The position numbers and the translations under genes are program-made. From Anthopleura xanthogrammica (lineage: Eukaryota > Cnidaria > Anthozoa > Actiniaria > Actiniidae): a stretch of DNA of 64,000 nt. A model generated the notes under the pieces. The model did no database searches and was not told where the DNA came from. It worked only from the letters and a program-made list of their open reading frames with translations. This document shows, piece after piece, positions 53,082 through 64,000 of the stretch (position 1 is the first letter of the stretch; the number at the start of each line of letters is the position of its first letter). The stretch is from the NCBI GenBank assembly GCA_964019055.1, contig OZ025212.1, positions 13,662,891 through 13,726,890 on the forward strand. Direction: 5' to 3'.

Positions 53082-56000
53082 ATGGTGTGTGGTCGTAAAA
53101 GTCGTTCTCCAGACACCCAGTGGTCATGGGTCGTGTGTGTGTCAACAACCATCTGTACTTTCCTTCATTATGGATTTTCGTTGAGTTTTGGAGTCTTCTT
53201 GCCCGTTCTTTCGGAGTATTTCCACGCGAATAAGGAGAAAACAGGTCAGTAAAATGTTTGGCCAGTAGAATACCCCGCTAATATTCGAAGGCCATAGAAG
53301 GCACTTGAACCGCGCGTCCGAGGGCAAGTCTAGTGCTGAGAGACGTGAGCGATTTAAATCTTCATCCACTGGTCATGGGTATCGTATTTTCCCGGCATTC
53401 TCAATTATTATAACTTATTGTGATTTTGAGCCGCCAATACGATTTTATATTGGCGGCTCTCTCCTGATCAAACTTGTAGGAAAATCGTGATATTTGCAGA
53501 TATCAGAGTTACAAAAAATTGTTTCAAGTCAGGGTTTTAGGTCATGAACAATACAGTAAAAGTATAGAAACTAACTCTAATATATGCCACGTACCGTACG
53601 ACATCAAGCTATGGAGTGCCCTGTTACACTGTGCAATTTTCCCAGCAACTTGTCTCCCAATACTGTTGTTTGGGAATAGACCATTTCATACATACATACA
53701 TACATCATACATATATTTATTTAGTGTCATTTTGTTATTACAATACATTTACAAAGAATTATAGTTAAACCTGAATTTAGATGCAAGCTATCTGTAGTAA
53801 CTATGAAAGTTAACCAAGATGGATAGGGGTTGTCTCGCAATGTTTTTGGTTGGGCATAGCATTGCATGAAGTGAGAACTCAGTTCTACTTTTTGCAACAG
53901 ATTGCAGAAACTGTCAATGCCATTGCACAGTTTACCACCCCTCTAGCAACTTTTCTTGCAATTTTAAGGCATATTTTTCAGCTGCTGATATCATGCTGCA
54001 GTGTAACACTTCCTCTCACATAGTAAATAGTCCCCAAACATCTTGCTAATATATCCCCTAAACACATCTTAGGGTGCTGCGTGGTCCAACTTCTACACCC
54101 ATAATATTTTTTTAGTTACAGATGGCATACAACACTAAAAGGGCTTCCAACCGTTATTTGTAATAAATTGTGGTATTTTTTCACCTTTACAGCCTGGGTC
54201 GGCTCAATTGCCATTGCACTCACCATGTTCTCAGGCCTTTTTGCCGTTGCACTGGTCAGCCGCTTTGGCCACAGAGCTACTTCGATGGGTGGTGGTCTTG
54301 TGTGCTCAGCCTCTCTCATTTGCAGCTCATTTGTGAATGATTTGAGAATTCTTTATTTTTCTTATGGTATACTTTATGGACTTAGTGCTGGTATCGTATT
54401 AAACACTGGTATAACTTTGAATAATTTATACTTCAAAAAAAACCCAGCTTTACCAACTGGAATCATGGCTATGGGATCTAGTCTAGGTGTTATAGTATTC
54501 GGGCCATGTCTGGAAGAACTTGTTGAAGCAGTGCAGTGGAGGAATACTTTCAGAATCATGGGTGGGGTCTTGTCTTTGATATGCTTTCTTTCTATCGCTT
54601 ATGACCCTGTCGACCTTGGGAATGAATCGGAGTCACTTGATGATGAAGCAAAGAAAGTACATCTAAGCATCAAGGAGTGTAAGGCATTGTTCACCAATTG
54701 TACCTTTAATGTTGGACTAATATCAAGTATGATGGTATTTCTGGCATTTTATGTTCCTCATGTTCACTTGGTAGGTAAAATATGGCATTTTTAACCCATC
54801 AAATAATATTTATAAGCACATATTTAATATATATAATTATCATAATTGTATGGCATGTTCATGGAATTTAATTTTAGATTTTGGGGGGCAAATCCATGAG
54901 AGGGGTGCAGGGGGTGTGCACCACCTCCCTGAATCAACTTTGTGCTCCTACTGCAGCTTTGAATATATCATTCTCTTTCTTGGATGATATCATGTTTTAT
55001 TTTATTTTTTATTTTTTTGGTTCAGTGTTTATCTCTTGTGGGTGTACTTCCAATGCAGAACACCCATCCCAAAAGAAAAGCTTGGATCCACCCCCGTGCT
55101 TCATAAAATCTTTTATTATTCATTACCATAGAGTCTCAGCTAACACCATTTCTTTGGTTCCCTCTCAAGGTCCAATTTGCAAAGGACATGAAGATTTCAA
55201 GTAAAGCAGCAGCACAGCTCTTTATTTACATTGGCATTTGTTCATCTCTGTCTCGCATCATTATTGGCAAAGTTCTAGACAAGGCATGGCTCACTCCAAT
55301 CCATTGCTTTCAGCTGACATCCTTCATAATAGGATTATCAATCATCTTTCTTACTTATGCCAAGGAATACATGCATTTTGTCATTTTTGCTGTGGTATAT
55401 GGTCTTGCCAATGGTGCTTTCATTACTAATGCGGCAATATTCTTCCTGAGCGTCGCTGGACGCGAGAGGGGTCACATAAGTCTTGGCATGGGATACATGC
55501 TTTCCTCAATCAGTATTTGTGGTGGACCACCATTTGTTGGTAAGAAAATATCCTTTATTGCATTAGAATTTTTTGGGGATTTGTAGGGCCAGGTCAGAGG
55601 GTCAGTCCCAACCCATGTAAAATGGAAAAGAGTTTTGGGCTTTAACTTTTTTAATAACCATGCATTAAATAAATAGAGTTAGGGTTGCAGCTTACATCTG
55701 ATGTGAGGCCTATACAGTATATTACTGACAGATGCTTTATAGAGGGGGGCGTAAGGGGAGTTCGAATACTGCAACACAACACAGAAAAAAGTAAAAAAAT
55801 GTGATACTGCAACACTTGCCTCTGCCTTGCATTTACTGAACACAGACTTTTTTTCACTGATTACCGCGGCTTAAGATTTATGATAACCACAAACCATGTA
55901 GTCTCGTAAAACTGCAATACCGCAAGTTAAAATAAAAATTACCATAAGACTGCACCAAAAATAAGGCAATACCACATCACTGTGAACCCTTAAATCCCCC

Positions 56001-56552
56001 CTGTATATGTTCTGGCTAATGATATAATTCATCAGAGGTGGATCCAGGTGAGGAGTGCAGGGTGTGTGCACCCCCTGGGTCGACTTTGTGCCCCTACTTC
56101 ACAGATAACAATACAAAATAATGTTTTTCCTTTGATTATAAGGGTGCATCCCTCCCTGGGTCAACTTTGTGCCCCTACTAGTACTGCAGCATTGAAAATA
56201 TCCAATACAAAATAACTTTCTCTTTCTTGGATGGTATCATGTATATCAAGGGGGTATTAATATCATTAATATATTTAATATAATATAATATTGCATTAAT
56301 ATAATTACATTCAATAGTGTGATTTCTTGAATTTCAGGATTTATAGCAGATGAACTTGGTTCTTATATCCCATCATTCTACATAGCTGGTGGCATCGTAA
56401 CATTTGCTTCTATCTTCCCATTTGTTCTTTTCTTCTGCAATAACTCGGGAAAGGCTGAATATAGACTTGAGGTGGAACTGCATAGTCAAGAGGACAGTGA
56501 TCAGAATCACCTAAAAACACATAGAAAAACCTTATTTATATCTTCTGTATAA
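53082..56552 (+). CDS. SLC16-like (monocarboxylate-type) MFS transporter
   Basis: Four exons: 53082-53244, 54193-54770, 55170-55539 and 56338-56552, in phase, 441 residues. TM1 follows a short basic N-terminus (DTQWSWVVCVSTTICTF), the usual place of the SLC16 [D/E]G[G/S]WGW motif, here degenerate. Further SLC16 features: FGVFLPVLSEYF at the end of TM1, RFGHRATSMGGGL between TM2 and TM3, and YFKKNPALPTGIMAMGSS before TM5. The large second exon ends in the cytosolic loop and TM7; the last exon ends with a short polar tail. About 12 hydrophobic segments fit the fold. Substrate is unknown: family members carry lactate, thyroid hormone, aromatic amino acids or others with H+. The Lys in the FKK region is conserved, but the MCT1 TM1 Lys is not evident. 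Head-to-tail with SYVN1. Confidence 0.85.
53428..53459. repeat. Short 12-bp hairpin in SLC16-like intron 1
   Basis: GAGCCGCCAATA and TATTGGCGGCTC are exact complements around an 8-nt loop. Confidence 0.6.
54886..55000 (+). repeat. Dispersed GTGCACC-rich repeat
   Basis: In SLC16-like intron 2. GGGGTGCAGGGGGTGTGCAC, then ATCAACTTTGTGCTCCTACT and TTCTTGGATGATATCAT; same order of words as at 56036-56245. Confidence 0.65.
56036..56245 (+). repeat. Dispersed GTGCACC-rich repeat, two adjacent copies
   Basis: In SLC16-like intron 3. GTCGACTTTGTGCCCCTACT at about 56080 and GTCAACTTTGTGCCCCTACT at about 56160; the second is followed by TTCTTGGATGGTATCAT as at 54980. Confidence 0.65.
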
Positions 56553-56675
56553 GTTAATATGAACTATTTTTAATAAGGAATGATCAAAAATATTTATATA
56601 TTTATACTTTAATTTATATTTTGGGTAAATGAATTATTATATGGAGGGAAAATAATTACGAGATTAAGAAGATAA

Positions 56676-56681
56676 AATAAA
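56676..56681 (+). terminator. Candidate polyadenylation signal of the SLC16-like gene
   Basis: AATAAA 124 bp after the stop codon, in an AT-rich tract. Confidence 0.45.
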
Positions 56682-57454
56682 ATTTAAAAAATATTGTTTG
56701 GATCATATAATTGTGATAATTGTTACGTTTAGACTCTTACTTTTGGCCCACTTCAAACCATGTGTCATTCCTTTTGTACTATGTCTTTCTTTATCAGCAA
56801 TAATTCTGATGGTACATTATTGACTCCAACCAAGATTGTTTTTAAAGAAAGAGTTTTGGGAAAGAGAAAAATACTAAAATTAAACGACATAGCTACGTTG
56901 GGTTTACAGAAAAAAAGGAGAAGAAAAAAAAAGAATGAGGAAATACAGGAGTATGAATGATTAAAACAAGGAATAATAGATGGGTCAAGATACTGAACAA
57001 TTACATTGTTAATAGAAATTTTCAAAAAATGAAAAAGAAAGGAAAAATTGAATGAAAGGTTTTAGTAAAAAATGCATGTCCGGGTTTCTTGTGCTAGTAG
57101 AAAAAAAGAAGAAAAAATGAAAAAAAAGGGAAATATGAACGAAATGTTTCTTCAATAATGCATGTGTGGGATTCTTGTGTTAGTAATAGAAATAAAAAAA
57201 GAGAAAATGAAAAAGAATGGAAAAAATAATCGAAAGGTTTTAGTCAAGAATGTATGTGCGGGATTCCTGTGGTGGTTCCAGCTCCCAAGTCCCGTATGTG
57301 CAGACGTGTATTTTGATGTGACTGTAAACCACTCACGTTGAGCCACGAAAAATGCAAATGGCTGCCAAAAATCCCCAAAAAATCCTCGCTTAAAACCTCA
57401 TTACACGTTAACAAGCCATGAACTAAAAGCCTACCGAGTCTTCTTGATATTTTC

Positions 57455-60400
57455 ATGATGCGAGAGATGGTTTTAACAGCGGCCAGTCTAGCACTGACCG
57501 GTGCTGTGGTTGCAAATGCTTATTACCAGAAACATCAGTTTTATCCTTCCGTGGTTTATTTGACAAAGTCAAGTCCAAGCATGGCTGTAAGTTCTTTATT
57601 TACCTTCTTCCTCCCTCCTTTATTACTATTTATTACTTTTATAGTTCATTCTGACATCTTTATAAGTATCTACTATGTTTACAGTACACGTTTTAACGAT
57701 ATTATGAATGTCTTTTGCCATTCTTGTAGGTTCTTTATTTGCAAGCCTTTGTCTTTGTCATTTTACTGGGCAAACTCATTCGTAAAGTATTTTTTGGCCA
57801 ACTTCGAGCTGCAGAAATGGAAGTAAGTATATAAAAAATGGAAATAATTTTTTTTCAAGATTTCCAATTCTATAAAATTATAGAATTTATGAGCATTTTA
57901 TAATACGATTATATGGAAATGAAAATCTTTGGTTATGGGGTTCCTTGGTTTTGAACTATTCTTCGAAAAAATGTGAAGTGTCATAGACACATGGACTCTC
58001 TTAATTAAATAACACTGTCTAGAAATGAATGGAGCTTTTTTTACAGTACTTACATGTATAGCCAAATGACTCAATAGTTTAATATTTAAAAGCAAATATG
58101 CTATACTTCTGTCTATAGTATACAATATACTTGTTTAATTTGATCATACCTTCAAGTGTCAGGACTTATCATACATGTATTTCAGTTCCTGGCATCAAAT
58201 TCCAATTTCTAGGACAAATTTAATCTTTTTTTTCTTTTCAGAATTAAGTAAAATGTTGTCTCATTTCAGATTATGTCATGTCATTTGGATTTTTTTTCAA
58301 TCTTTTTTCAATTGTACATTCATATTAATTAATTTGTGTCTTAAGCATTGCCTGAAGGTAATGAAATAATTATGTAAGAGATTGACACATGGTCTGAAAT
58401 GGGAAACATTACAAAATTACTTCTACTCTAAAGATCTTTTGATCGGCATATTGAGCTCCCATTTTATTAATCTTTTTTCTTTCTTTCTTTTTTTTAATTT
58501 TTTAATTTAGCATTTAATTGAAAGATCCTGGTATGCAGTAACAGAGACTTGTCTGGCCTTCACAGTATTCAGAGATGACTTCAGTCCACGTTTTGTTGCT
58601 CAGTTTACATTACTTCTCTTTATTAAATGTTTTCACTGGCTTGCCGAAGATAGAATAGACTATATGGAAAGAAGTCCAGTGCTAACTTGGCTCTTTCATC
58701 TTAGGGCTGTGACATTATTGATGTTTTTAGGGATGTTTGATAGCTTTTTGGTTCATGTTGCTTATAATACTACCATTCAAAGTGGTGCTTCAGTTCAACT
58801 GGTTTTTGGTTTTGAGGTAATTATTTCATCTACCATAATTTTGATCTTTGAAAAGGTCAAATAATTAAGGAAATTTGGGTGCTTGATTAGTTGAGTTGTT
58901 GTGGGATGACCTTCAAAAGAAGACAGTCATTTAATATTGATTCACTTTGACCCCTCTCTCAACTAGTGATGCACTTAAGGGGGCTTTCATTTATTATTGT
59001 ATTGGGGGGTCGGCAATATTGGGGGGGTCACATTATTTTCAGAAGCTATATTGGGGGGGGGGGGGGGGGCTTTGTGGATCAGAGACTGATGTACCAGTAA
59101 AATATGTTTAGTGATCAGGGGATTGATTTACAGACCTCTTGCTTTGCTGGCAGTAAGCTAACCAACTAATCCACTCTAGAGGACAGGACATTTTTATCTA
59201 TGCCAGAATGATGGTCTTAAGCATTGGAAATCCTGCTATACTACAGCTTGTCTGAAACCAAATGAATTTAATTTTCTTCTCATTTTTTTCAGTATGCTAT
59301 CCTCCTAACTATAGTGGCTACCATATGTATGAAATACACTCTTCATGTGATAGACTTACAGAGTGAAAACCCTTGGGATAATAAAGCTGTCTATTTACTT
59401 TATACAGAACTTATTATGGGTAAGTACAATCCATCTGTAAACTGTAGCTTAATGTACGTAAAGATTACAGCGTTAAGGAGCAACAAAAAAATAATCTCTT
59501 AATGAAATTCAGGAATGTGGAGCTGAATAATTTGGGGAAGCAATATTATGTCCCCAAATTTAGTTTCACATTCTATGCAGTCATTAGCAGTCATTATCTG
59601 AACTAGTATTGAATCAATCCTTCCTTCCCCCACCTCTACCATCAACAGATATATATATATATAACTCTATAGAGCATTGAATTAAAAAAAAAATACTGTT
59701 ACAAGGGGTGTATGCAGCATTTCTGTTAGGGGGTCACACTCTATTCGCTTCTCAAAATATTCCCTTTCTCTTCTCCCCAAAAGGGGGTCACCATCACCCT
59801 AGGACCACACCCTAGATTAACCCCTATTGCATGGACCTCAGTTACCTGGGTATTAACTTGTTATTTTGTATTATTGTTTTTCAGGATTTATTAAAGCTGT
59901 TTTATATATATGTTTTGTTGGTATTATGATCAAGGTTCATACCTTCCCCTTATTTGCTATCAGACCAATGTATCTGACACTCAGGTTGGTATAGTAGTAG
60001 TGTACTTATTTTTGTATAATTTCAACAATTTGCATAGCTCCTTGAACTAATTTACTTTCTCATGATCCTGTTTTTATCATCGTTATTTCTTCTTTTCGAA
60101 ATGTTTATTTTATGGTTTAAATTTTTTAGTTTGTAGTTTATGTAATATAATTGTATCTTTTTTTGTGTTACAGAGGATTCAAAAAATCCCTGAGTGATGT
60201 TATCATGTCTAGACGAGCTATTGCTAATATGAATACACTGTAAGTATACTTTACACATTATCTATATGATGCGAACATATAGTATAGACCCCTTGCAGCA
60301 CTTGGGAATGCAGCTCAATTTGGAGGACAAAAGAATAGGTTCCAATTCTCAGGAGATTAAAATTCTTTTGTTTTGCCCTCCAAATTGAGCTGCTGTGACA

Positions 60401-63400
60401 TCATGTGCAAGGGGTCTATACAGGTAGGACAGTTTTTGCTAAGGAATGTGCTACCACAATTTGAAGAGTGGGTACTCATTCTTTGTTTGGTTTTGTACAG
60501 ATATCCTGATGCCACACCTGAGGAGCTATCACAGGGTGACAATGTGTGTATAATCTGTCGAGAAGAAATGACAACAGGATGTAAGAAAATCCCATGCAAC
60601 CATATCTTCCATGCAAGCTGTCTCAGATCATGGTTCCAAAGGCAGCAGACTTGTCCTACTTGTCGTATGGATGTATTACGACCTATGCCAAGGCCACAGC
60701 CACAACCTACCCAACCTCCTGCACAACCACAAATGCCACAAGGAATGCCAAATGGTGGGTGTTGTTCATCTAGACTTCATTTTTCTGACAATTTATTTTA
60801 ATCCTGAGAATTCATTACAGTCAAACCTCCACTTGGCCACCTCCCCAGAATGGCCACCTCTACCCAACAGCCAGGAAATTTTGTCCACTGAGTTCATACA
60901 TATACTGTAACCTCTCCATAATGGCCAACTCTCTAACCACAACAAAATTTTGTCCCAACAATGACTGTTGTATAGAGGTTTGACTGTATAGAACTCCAAC
61001 AAGGGTTCACACTTCTAACATTTCCACCATCATTGTCATCATCCTCATCATTCATTATTATTCATCATCAATCACAATCATCATTAATCATTGTCATCAT
61101 TCTTAAAAAACATGGTATTGGAATTCTTTGTGGTTTGTCTGACTCACGTATCTAATTGTTTAAAATACATTTCTGCTGTAGGTGCACAAATGATGCCACC
61201 TTATGGTATGTTCCCCGGCTGGCCCCCTATGGGTATGCCACCACAGCAGTTCCAACAGCCAGAACAACCACAACCAGGGCAACAGCAACCAAGTCCACAG
61301 CAACCAAGCCAACAACCTGGTCAACAACAACCAAACCTACCATTTACAGATCCAACACCAACTGGCACTACTTCAACATATACCACAGTCCATCCTCATA
61401 CTACACCAAACATTCTTCCTAACCAAGTATGTTATTTACTATAATGGGATAACAAGTCTATGTTATTCACTATTACATAATTATGACAAGGAGCAAAGCT
61501 TAGGTGTTGTGTTTTCTCATCTAAAGCCTTGTGGAAATAAGAGTCTTTGAGTAAAATCCATATTATTATATCTTCTTGAACATTACCAGCAAAGAAAGGA
61601 ATAATGTTCAAAGGATTAACACATGGTCTGGATGGAATAAAATTACACTCAAACTACAAAATGTCTGTCAGGGATGAATCATTTCCCTTATTACGTCTTG
61701 ATATCAATGCCACCAGAATCCCCTTTGAATTCTTTTTCTTATTCAAATGTTTGAACTCCTTTGGGAGTCATAAGATAATGGTGTTAATTAGGCCAACAAA
61801 GGGAACAATGAAAAGCTTTCTGGTAGTAGTGGTATCAAGTGTAATAAGGGGAATTGAGAATTACAATATCCCTGTTTATTGACATTGCCATATAACTACA
61901 ACTCAATATTCAATATTGCCTGGGGGAGATATAAGTAAAGCATAGGGTTATTTTATCAAATTAATGTGTTTGTTTTTGTCCCAGATGTCTGGTTTCAACA
62001 TGCCTCCACCGTTCATGATGCCACCTCCATTTATGATGCCTCCAATGTTTGGTAAGTTGAAATTGGCCAGTATGAAGATAAGTGAATAAGAAGGAATTGA
62101 AAACACTGTGCACAAAAGTTTGGATCTGTACTGTCTGTTATTTCGGACATTAGTCCTTTGTCAGTGCTCTTGATGAATAAATAACATCCCAGATGTCAGT
62201 ACAGTTCCACACTTTTTTACACTGTGTATAAGTTTCTTTATAATTCATATACTTCAATGTTGTATTTGACACACCTATGCTGCCCAACATAGTACCCAGT
62301 TATTATCATGATGAAAATAAGTGTACTTCATTGTTAAATATTTAACATGGCAGGACTTCCTGTGTCTGTGAAAACAAAAGCAAAGCATTTCAATGTGAAT
62401 GATGTTTTCATGTACATCATGTACACATTTAATGTGGTCCAATGTTGTTAGAAAAGCACACTACTTCTTTTATAATATAATCTAGTGGAAATATTTTGTA
62501 TGCTCATTTTACTGGGTCTAAAAAGGATTTGTTTCTTGTTATCAGGCATGCCATTTATACCCCCACCAGTCTCCCCAGGGGTAGATTTGTCATCCATGAG
62601 CACAGAAGAACTAAGGAACCTGGAAGGTGAAGAGAGGCAAAACCTAGAAGCTAGGATAGCATTGATAAGAAATGTTCATATGCTATTGGATATGGCTGTT
62701 AGTCAGCTCAACCAGTATACAATGATGGTCAATGCTCAAAGGTAAACAATATATTTTATTTAAAGATATGAATAATTGTTTCTTCAAGCTATTAAAATTT
62801 TCTCAGAACAAATTCTGAGCTGCAGACAGGACTTGAACCCGAGACCTTCTGGTTGCTAGATGCTCTAACCTGAGTTACTGAAAATTTAGTTTGAAGAAGC
62901 AAACATCTTTACTTAAAAAATTCATGAATATTTAATGAGGAGAACACAATAGAATCATCGACCATGGAGGAGGATTTAAATCTGATAAAATATCATCTTC
63001 ATTTGCATAAACTTTAACTCAGATTTTCTCTGCCAAACTTAGGTCATTCGTAAAAATTCAGTAGAACATGCAAACATACACCTAGAGGTTTTTTAAGCTG
63101 TTTAATAAACTCACAGATAGTGTTGTATTGTGTCTAACACCACTCGGGTTCGCCTCATGTTTTAAACCCGATAAATTACTCCTGCTCATATATTAAACAG
63201 TACATGTACATATTTATGAAATGGAATACTGTATAAGTATATAGCAAACTACTGTAGTGCTTTTTATATGGCTTTGCTACCGCTATGTCTTTGGAGGGGT
63301 TTTACAGCAACCATACTAAAGTGCAAAACAATAGATATTTTCTCCTTTGAAAAAATGACTTTTTATGCAAAAACATTCAATATAACATGGCTGCTAAACT

Positions 63401-63855
63401 ACTGTTAGTGAGTCAGACATTGTTAATAGAAAAGGACTGAAAGTTCAGAAACTTTGCCAAACACTTGGCAAGTGTGAGTCAGGGTTGCTCACAACAACTC
63501 TCTCTTTAACAGTCCAACTGCAGGATCTCCAGAAACTCAAGAAGGAACAGCAGCTGCTAAAGCAGAGGGTAAAAAAGATGAAGCACCACAAGACTGGCCC
63601 TCTTTGTCTAACATCACTGTGCCATCTACTACTCCATCTGCTACTCCATCTCCTACTCCATCTGCACCGACTGAGAGTACTGAAGCTGCTGCCAGCACGG
63701 CTGACGAGCCCGAGAATGTCGGAAGCACTGAGACAGATACTGGAGAAGCTGATACTAGTAATGAGGTAAGACGCCGACGGCTAGAGAGATTCACCAAAGA
63801 TGATTCAGAACCAAATCAGGAGACAATGGAGAAGAATGAAACAGATGATGAGTGA
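57455..63855 (+). CDS. SYVN1: Synoviolin/HRD1, ER membrane E3 ubiquitin ligase
   Basis: Eleven exons: 57455-57586, 57730-57822, 58511-58816, 59293-59419, 59885-59984, 60174-60239, 60501-60754, 61182-61426, 61985-62051, 62546-62741 and 63513-63855, in phase, 642 residues (human 617). The N-terminal half (1-255) has multiple membrane segments with near-identical blocks (YYQKHQFYPSVVYLTKSSPS, WYAVTETCLAFTVFRDDFSP, QSENPWDNKAVYLLYTEL). The RING-H2 finger at 291-329 keeps all ligands (CIIC, CNHIFHASC, CPTC). A Pro/Gln/Met-rich region follows (355-470), with MMPPPF-type repeats, then the conserved helix LSSMSTEELRNLEGEERQNL and a VRRRRLERF block near the end. It ubiquitinates misfolded ER proteins with SEL1L and Derlins (family knowledge). 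Start ATG is doubled (MMREM); either gives the same protein less one residue. Confidence 0.97.
59053..59069. repeat. Poly-G tract in SYVN1 intron 3
   Basis: Seventeen consecutive G after further G-runs at about 58990 and 59020. Possible G-quadruplex; exact length is unreliable. Confidence 0.7.
59105..59180 (-). repeat. tRNA-derived SINE remnant, SYVN1 intron 3
   Basis: Minus strand reads TGGATTAGTTGGTTAGC (A-box-like), then a variable anticodon-loop region and AATCAATCCC (degenerate B-box). Too decayed for a functional tRNA. Confidence 0.5.
60283..60420. mobile_element. Family-1 palindromic MITE, copy H
   Basis: In SYVN1 intron 6. TATAGACCCCTTGCAGCACT at the left and GTGCAAGGGGTCTATA at the right, with both GCTCAATTTGGAGG and CCTCCAAATTGAGC arms intact. 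Exact TATA at both ends. Confidence 0.85.
60828..60986. mobile_element. Pogo/Tigger-type MITE with TA target duplication
   Basis: In SYVN1 intron 7. CAGTCAAACCTCCACTTGGC at the left and AGAGGTTTGACTG at the right, TA on each outer side (60826-60827, 60987-60988). CAGTCAAACCTC is typical of pogo/Tigger ends. Internal TGGCCAAC/TGGCCACC words repeat. Confidence 0.85.
61020..61105. repeat. CAT-rich microsatellite in SYVN1 intron 7
   Basis: Short imperfect ATCATCATT repeats just before the exon at 61182. Confidence 0.7.
62800..62885 (-). repeat. tRNA-derived SINE, SYVN1 intron 10
   Basis: On the minus strand an A-box-like GGTTAGAGCA (62870-62861) is followed by a 20-nt anticodon-arm region and an intact B-box GGGTTCAAGTCC (62840-62829). 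The acceptor stem does not pair, so it is a tRNA-derived retroposon head, not a tRNA gene. Confidence 0.7.
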
Positions 63856-64000
63856 ACATTTGGTACCGTCATGCATGTGAAAGTAAATGACAAAAAAAGG
63901 ACAGGAATGTGGGAATGAAAGAGAAAAGGGTAGGAAATGGTCATTGTGGTAGACCATCCTTAAGACTGGAAATTCATCCATCAGTTACAAAAGGATAGAA
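63856..64000 (+). other. SYVN1 3' UTR
   Basis: Sequence after the TGA at 63853-63855. No AATAAA before the window end, so the poly(A) site lies outside. Confidence 0.6.

Noticed and set aside
56760..57456. Small open frames between the transporter and SYVN1
   Set aside because: AT-rich sequence with A-runs and a degenerate tandem repeat (words GCATGT, GGATTCTTGTG); no recognisable protein.
62800..62885. A tRNA gene on the minus strand
   Set aside because: A-box and B-box are good, but the acceptor and anticodon stems do not pair; a SINE head explains it.

Overview
This is a stretch of an animal nuclear genome. Coding exons are short, split by GT-AG introns and separated by AT-rich sequence full of short transposon remnants and microsatellites; no bacterial operon, plasmid or viral organisation is visible. 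Retention of sperm and motile-cilium genes (a CatSper accessory subunit, RSPH9) together with many vertebrate-like exon boundaries and a very high density of palindromic MITEs suggests an early-branching animal, most plausibly an anthozoan cnidarian (coral or sea anemone). The organism assignment is inference; gene identities come from the spliced proteins I read.

Layout: 371-1760 (+) last three exons of a CatSper beta/delta/epsilon-type subunit; 2618-4414 (-) NUDT22-like UDP-sugar hydrolase; 4415-4713 shared head-to-head promoter with a perfect RFX X-box; 4714-6869 (+) RSPH9; 7421-9478 (-) mitoribosomal MRPS18A-type protein; 11337-18955 (+) ITPK1; 20853-24316 (-) MAP10; 24814-26470 (-) secreted two-domain fasciclin protein; 26471-30686 a long intergenic space with a 1.1-kb inverted-repeat element; 30687-50271 (+) a 33-exon kinesin-3 ending in a START domain (STARD9/KIF16A type); 53082-56552 (+) SLC16-like transporter; 57455-63855 (+) SYVN1/HRD1 ubiquitin ligase. 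Exon joins were checked for reading phase and all close in frame, except the 3' end of NUDT22, which I could not resolve.

Four of the nine genes serve cilia, sperm flagella or microtubules (CatSper subunit, RSPH9, MAP10, kinesin-START). The others are housekeeping or metabolic: inositol phosphate kinase, mitochondrial translation, nucleotide-sugar hydrolysis, ER-associated degradation, monocarboxylate-type transport and a matrix/adhesion protein.

The rest is repeat-rich: at least eight copies of one ~135-bp palindromic MITE, two further families with two or more copies each, two pogo-type TA-flanked MITEs, one element with an exact 8-bp target-site duplication, tRNA-derived SINE remnants, a 57-bp minisatellite and large TCCA, ATC and TTTC microsatellites inside introns. 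I saw no dedicated new multi-gene system. The most unusual items are the short kinesin-START with a degenerate FHA site, a decayed copy of its Walker A exon inside a satellite intron, and the X-box in the RSPH9 promoter.
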